The notes under the pieces were generated by a model. The model ran no database searches, was not told the origin of the DNA, and worked only from the letters and a program-made list of their open reading frames with translations. Of a stretch of DNA of 64,000 nt, positions 62,508 to 64,000 are shown one piece after another. Made by a program: the position numbers and the translations under genes. This DNA comes from an uncultured bacterium (GTDB lineage Bacteria; Myxococcota_A; Bradymonadia; UBA7976; VGTA01): contig CALSSE010000015.1 of NCBI GenBank assembly GCA_943788935.1, forward strand, positions 124,001-188,000. The letters run 5' to 3'. The stretch's first letter is position 1, and each line of letters begins with the position of its first letter.

Positions 62508-62957
62508 ATGAGACACACACTATCAAGCACCCCCCATCGACTCGCTCGAACATCAGCTCGAGCTTCACGTAATACCCAAAAGGGTATGACCCTCCTCGAG
62601 ATCATGATCGTAGTCGCGATCCTCGGACTTCTCGCGACGGTTGTAGTAACTAACTTAATGGGGACCTTTGATAACGCTAAGATCGGGACCACTCAATCTA
62701 AAATCGCCTCTGTTGAGCAAGCGGTTCAGCTCTACTACACTCAAGTCTCCGAGTATCCGGACAGCCTTAAGGACTTAATGAACCCTCCCGGTGGTTTTCG
62801 TCCTTATGTTAAGAGCATGCCTAAAGACTCATGGAATAATGAGCTCATCTTCAAGCGTTCATCGGGAGACAAACTCTTCGTGATCTATTCTAAAGGTCCG
62901 GATGGTCAAAAGGGGACCAAGGATGACGTGTATCCTCAAGGGACTAAGCGAAACTAA
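62508..62957 (+). CDS. gspG: Type II secretion major pseudopilin GspG
   Basis: The 149-residue prepseudopilin has the cleavage site KG before MTLLEIMIVVAILGLLATVVV with Glu at +5; Met is at +1 in place of Phe, as in a number of GspG proteins. The leader is long (26 residues, Arg-rich). The mature part ends with the calcium-site region SKGPDGQKGTKDDVYPQG. DSWNNELIFKRSSGDKLFVIYSKGPDG is the GspG-type C-terminal beta region. AAGGAG lies seven bases before the ATG. Confidence 0.95.
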   Translation: MRHTLSSTPHRLARTSARASRNTQKGMTLLEIMIVVAILGLLATVVVTNLMGTFDNAKIGTTQSKIASVEQAVQLYYTQVSEYPDSLKDLMNPPGGFRPYVKSMPKDSWNNELIFKRSSGDKLFVIYSKGPDGQKGTKDDVYPQGTKRN

Positions 62958-63028
62958 GTCTCTATACTTTATCTCAAATGAAAGACATGCCCCCTCCATG
63001 CCCCCCTCTTCGACTTGAATAGGTCCAC

Positions 63029-63047
63029 GAATTGATCAGATCGATTC
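63029..63047. other. Small hairpin between gspG and gspH
   Basis: GAATTGAT (63029-63036) pairs with ATCGATTC (63040-63047) over eight base pairs including one G-U, around a three-base loop. It lies within a 118-bp gap in the operon; there is no U-run after it. Confidence 0.35.
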
Positions 63048-63075
63048 AACATATATCTTAAGAGAGTGACCTCTA

Positions 63076-63798
63076 ATGCTTAAAACCCCCCTCTCCCGAT
63101 CATCAAACCTTCAGACCTCAGAGAGGCGTCGTCGAGCGTTAAACGCTGGCTTCACCTTGCTTGAGCTGTTGTTGGTGATCGCCATTATCGGAGGCATGAC
63201 GGGTCTAGGCGTTTCGACGTTTACTCAGATCTCAAGCACTAAGATCAGGGTGTCCACCAACAAGCTCGCCGCTGCTTTAAGACACAGCTTCGGCTACGCG
63301 GTGAGTCATGGACGTTATGTACGGATGGTATTGGACTTAGACGGTGAACGTTATTGGGTGGAATCATCGGATAAACCCATCTTCTTATCGTCTACGAAGC
63401 GGGAAGAGAATGTCGATCCTAACGAGCTTACCGATGAAGAGAAGGAAGCTCGAGAAGAGGCTAAAGAGGAGGGGCGACCTGTGAAAGAGCGCCCTCGCTT
63501 TAATAAAGACAGTGTGATCTCAGAGGTTAAGCTAGAGGGAGAGGTAAAGCTCCGTAGCGTTTTCACAGCTAACCAAGATGAGGTATTTAGTACCGGCAAG
63601 GCATATATCCACTTCTTCCCCAATGGCTTCGCTGAACCAGCGATGGTAACTATTGGTCAGGGAGATGGGCTAGACGAGGGAGGGGCTTACACTCTCATAC
63701 TCTCTCCTCTCACCGGTAAGGTGAAGCGTGAGGTGGGAACGATTGATCCAGATCGCTATTTTGGCGCGCCGGAGAAGATCGAGGAAGAGAACCCATGA
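63076..63798 (+). CDS. gspH: Type II secretion minor pseudopilin GspH
   Basis: The 240-residue prepseudopilin has the cleavage site AG before FTLLELLLVIAIIGGMTGLG. The next helix (TKIRVSTNKLAAALRHSFGYAVSHGRYVRMVLDLDGERYWVE) is typical for GspH/FimT-type proteins. A Glu/Lys-rich insertion of about 35 residues (ENVDPNELTDEEKEAREEAK...) interrupts the beta region. The final part (HFFPNGFAEPAMVTIG, YTLILSPLTGKV) fits the GspH fold. The stop overlaps the gspI start (ATGA). Confidence 0.88.
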   Translation: MLKTPLSRSSNLQTSERRRRALNAGFTLLELLLVIAIIGGMTGLGVSTFTQISSTKIRVSTNKLAAALRHSFGYAVSHGRYVRMVLDLDGERYWVESSDKPIFLSSTKREENVDPNELTDEEKEAREEAKEEGRPVKERPRFNKDSVISEVKLEGEVKLRSVFTANQDEVFSTGKAYIHFFPNGFAEPAMVTIGQGDGLDEGGAYTLILSPLTGKVKREVGTIDPDRYFGAPEKIEEENP

Positions 63799-64000
63799 AG
63801 CGTCTCACCGCTAGAGGTTTTAGCCTCCTAGAGATCTTGATCGCTATGGCGATCCTCTCTTTCTCATTAGTGGCTCTCTTTGGTCATCAAGGGGTGATTA
63901 TTCAGTCGGTTGATTATAGTAACCGAGTGAGCCAAGCGATCTTTCTTCTCGAGGGTAAGCTCCTTGATATAAAACATAAAATCCTCTCGGAGAGCATAGA
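63795..64000 (+). CDS. gspI: Type II secretion minor pseudopilin GspI (partial, cut by window end)
   Basis: Only the first 68 codons are in the window. The product starts MKRLTARG followed by FSLLEILIAMAILSFSLVALFG, a prepilin cleavage site with Glu at +5 and the hydrophobic helix. Its position directly after gspH, with a four-base overlap, and its short leader fit GspI; GspJ cannot be ruled out from this fragment. Confidence 0.8.
   Translation, partial: MKRLTARGFSLLEILIAMAILSFSLVALFGHQGVIIQSVDYSNRVSQAIFLLEGKLLDIKHKILSESI

Overview
The window looks like chromosomal DNA of a Gram-negative deltaproteobacterial-type organism, most likely Myxococcota or Bradymonadota; this is inferred from protein families only. 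The clues are Cys-rich DUF4215-type repeats in a secreted lipoprotein, PPC, PKD and lamin-tail domains, Ala-Gly-Glu/Asp-Met linkers behind lipoboxes, CX4CH cytochrome motifs, and type IV pilus and type II secretion genes side by side. I saw no rRNA, tRNA, insertion sequence, phage or CRISPR array.

Layout. 0-13 kb: a large repeat-containing lipoprotein gene (minus strand, reading frame broken in a 12-bp repeat array), a FadL-like outer-membrane protein, and a giant multi-PKD secreted protein whose frame is broken once. 13-20 kb: a plus-strand run with a PAP2 membrane enzyme, a CrcB fluoride channel, two secreted proteins sharing a C-terminal domain, a lamin-tail lipoprotein, and an overlapping ComEC-like metallo-beta-lactamase lipoprotein. 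20-27 kb: a KAS III-like enzyme, a phosphohexomutase, a GPH-type transporter, a SprA-like HExxH protein, and a pseudouridine synthase-methyltransferase fusion. 27-32 kb: two cytochrome-like lipoproteins, one with 10 CxxCH plus one CX4CH. 32-38 kb: lgt, a small secreted protein, a degenerate RadC, a type IV pilin, a small beta-barrel protein, ribF and aroE. 38-44 kb: pilB-pilT-pilC-pilS. 44-53.5 kb: lipA, a CDF transporter, lon, a repeat-containing cytoplasmic protein, a nucleotide-transporter-like gene paired with a nucleoside phosphorylase-like gene, and zinc-independent L31. 53.5-64 kb: an NtrC-family regulator, then the type II secretion operon gspC-D-E-F-G-H-I, which runs off the window.

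How the genes fit together. The pil genes build and retract a type IV pilus. The gsp genes would export folded proteins across the outer membrane, possibly including the large PKD/PPC/LTD proteins encoded here. Lgt acylates the lipoproteins, of which at least five are in the window. Upstream of gspC there is a twin palindrome followed at enhancer-like distance by a sigma-54-type -24/-12 element, next to a gene for a sigma-54 activator, so a local control circuit is plausible.

The most unusual structural theme is short tandem duplication. Arrays of 14-23-bp units lie against the stop codons of several minus-strand genes, and in-frame 9-27-bp arrays occur inside at least seven genes. I did not recognise a complete undescribed defence or mobile system. 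The strongest leads are the repeat/stop-codon pattern, the possible phase-variable lipoprotein, the sigma-54/secretion circuit, the RNA-modification fusion and the duplicated C-terminal domain family.
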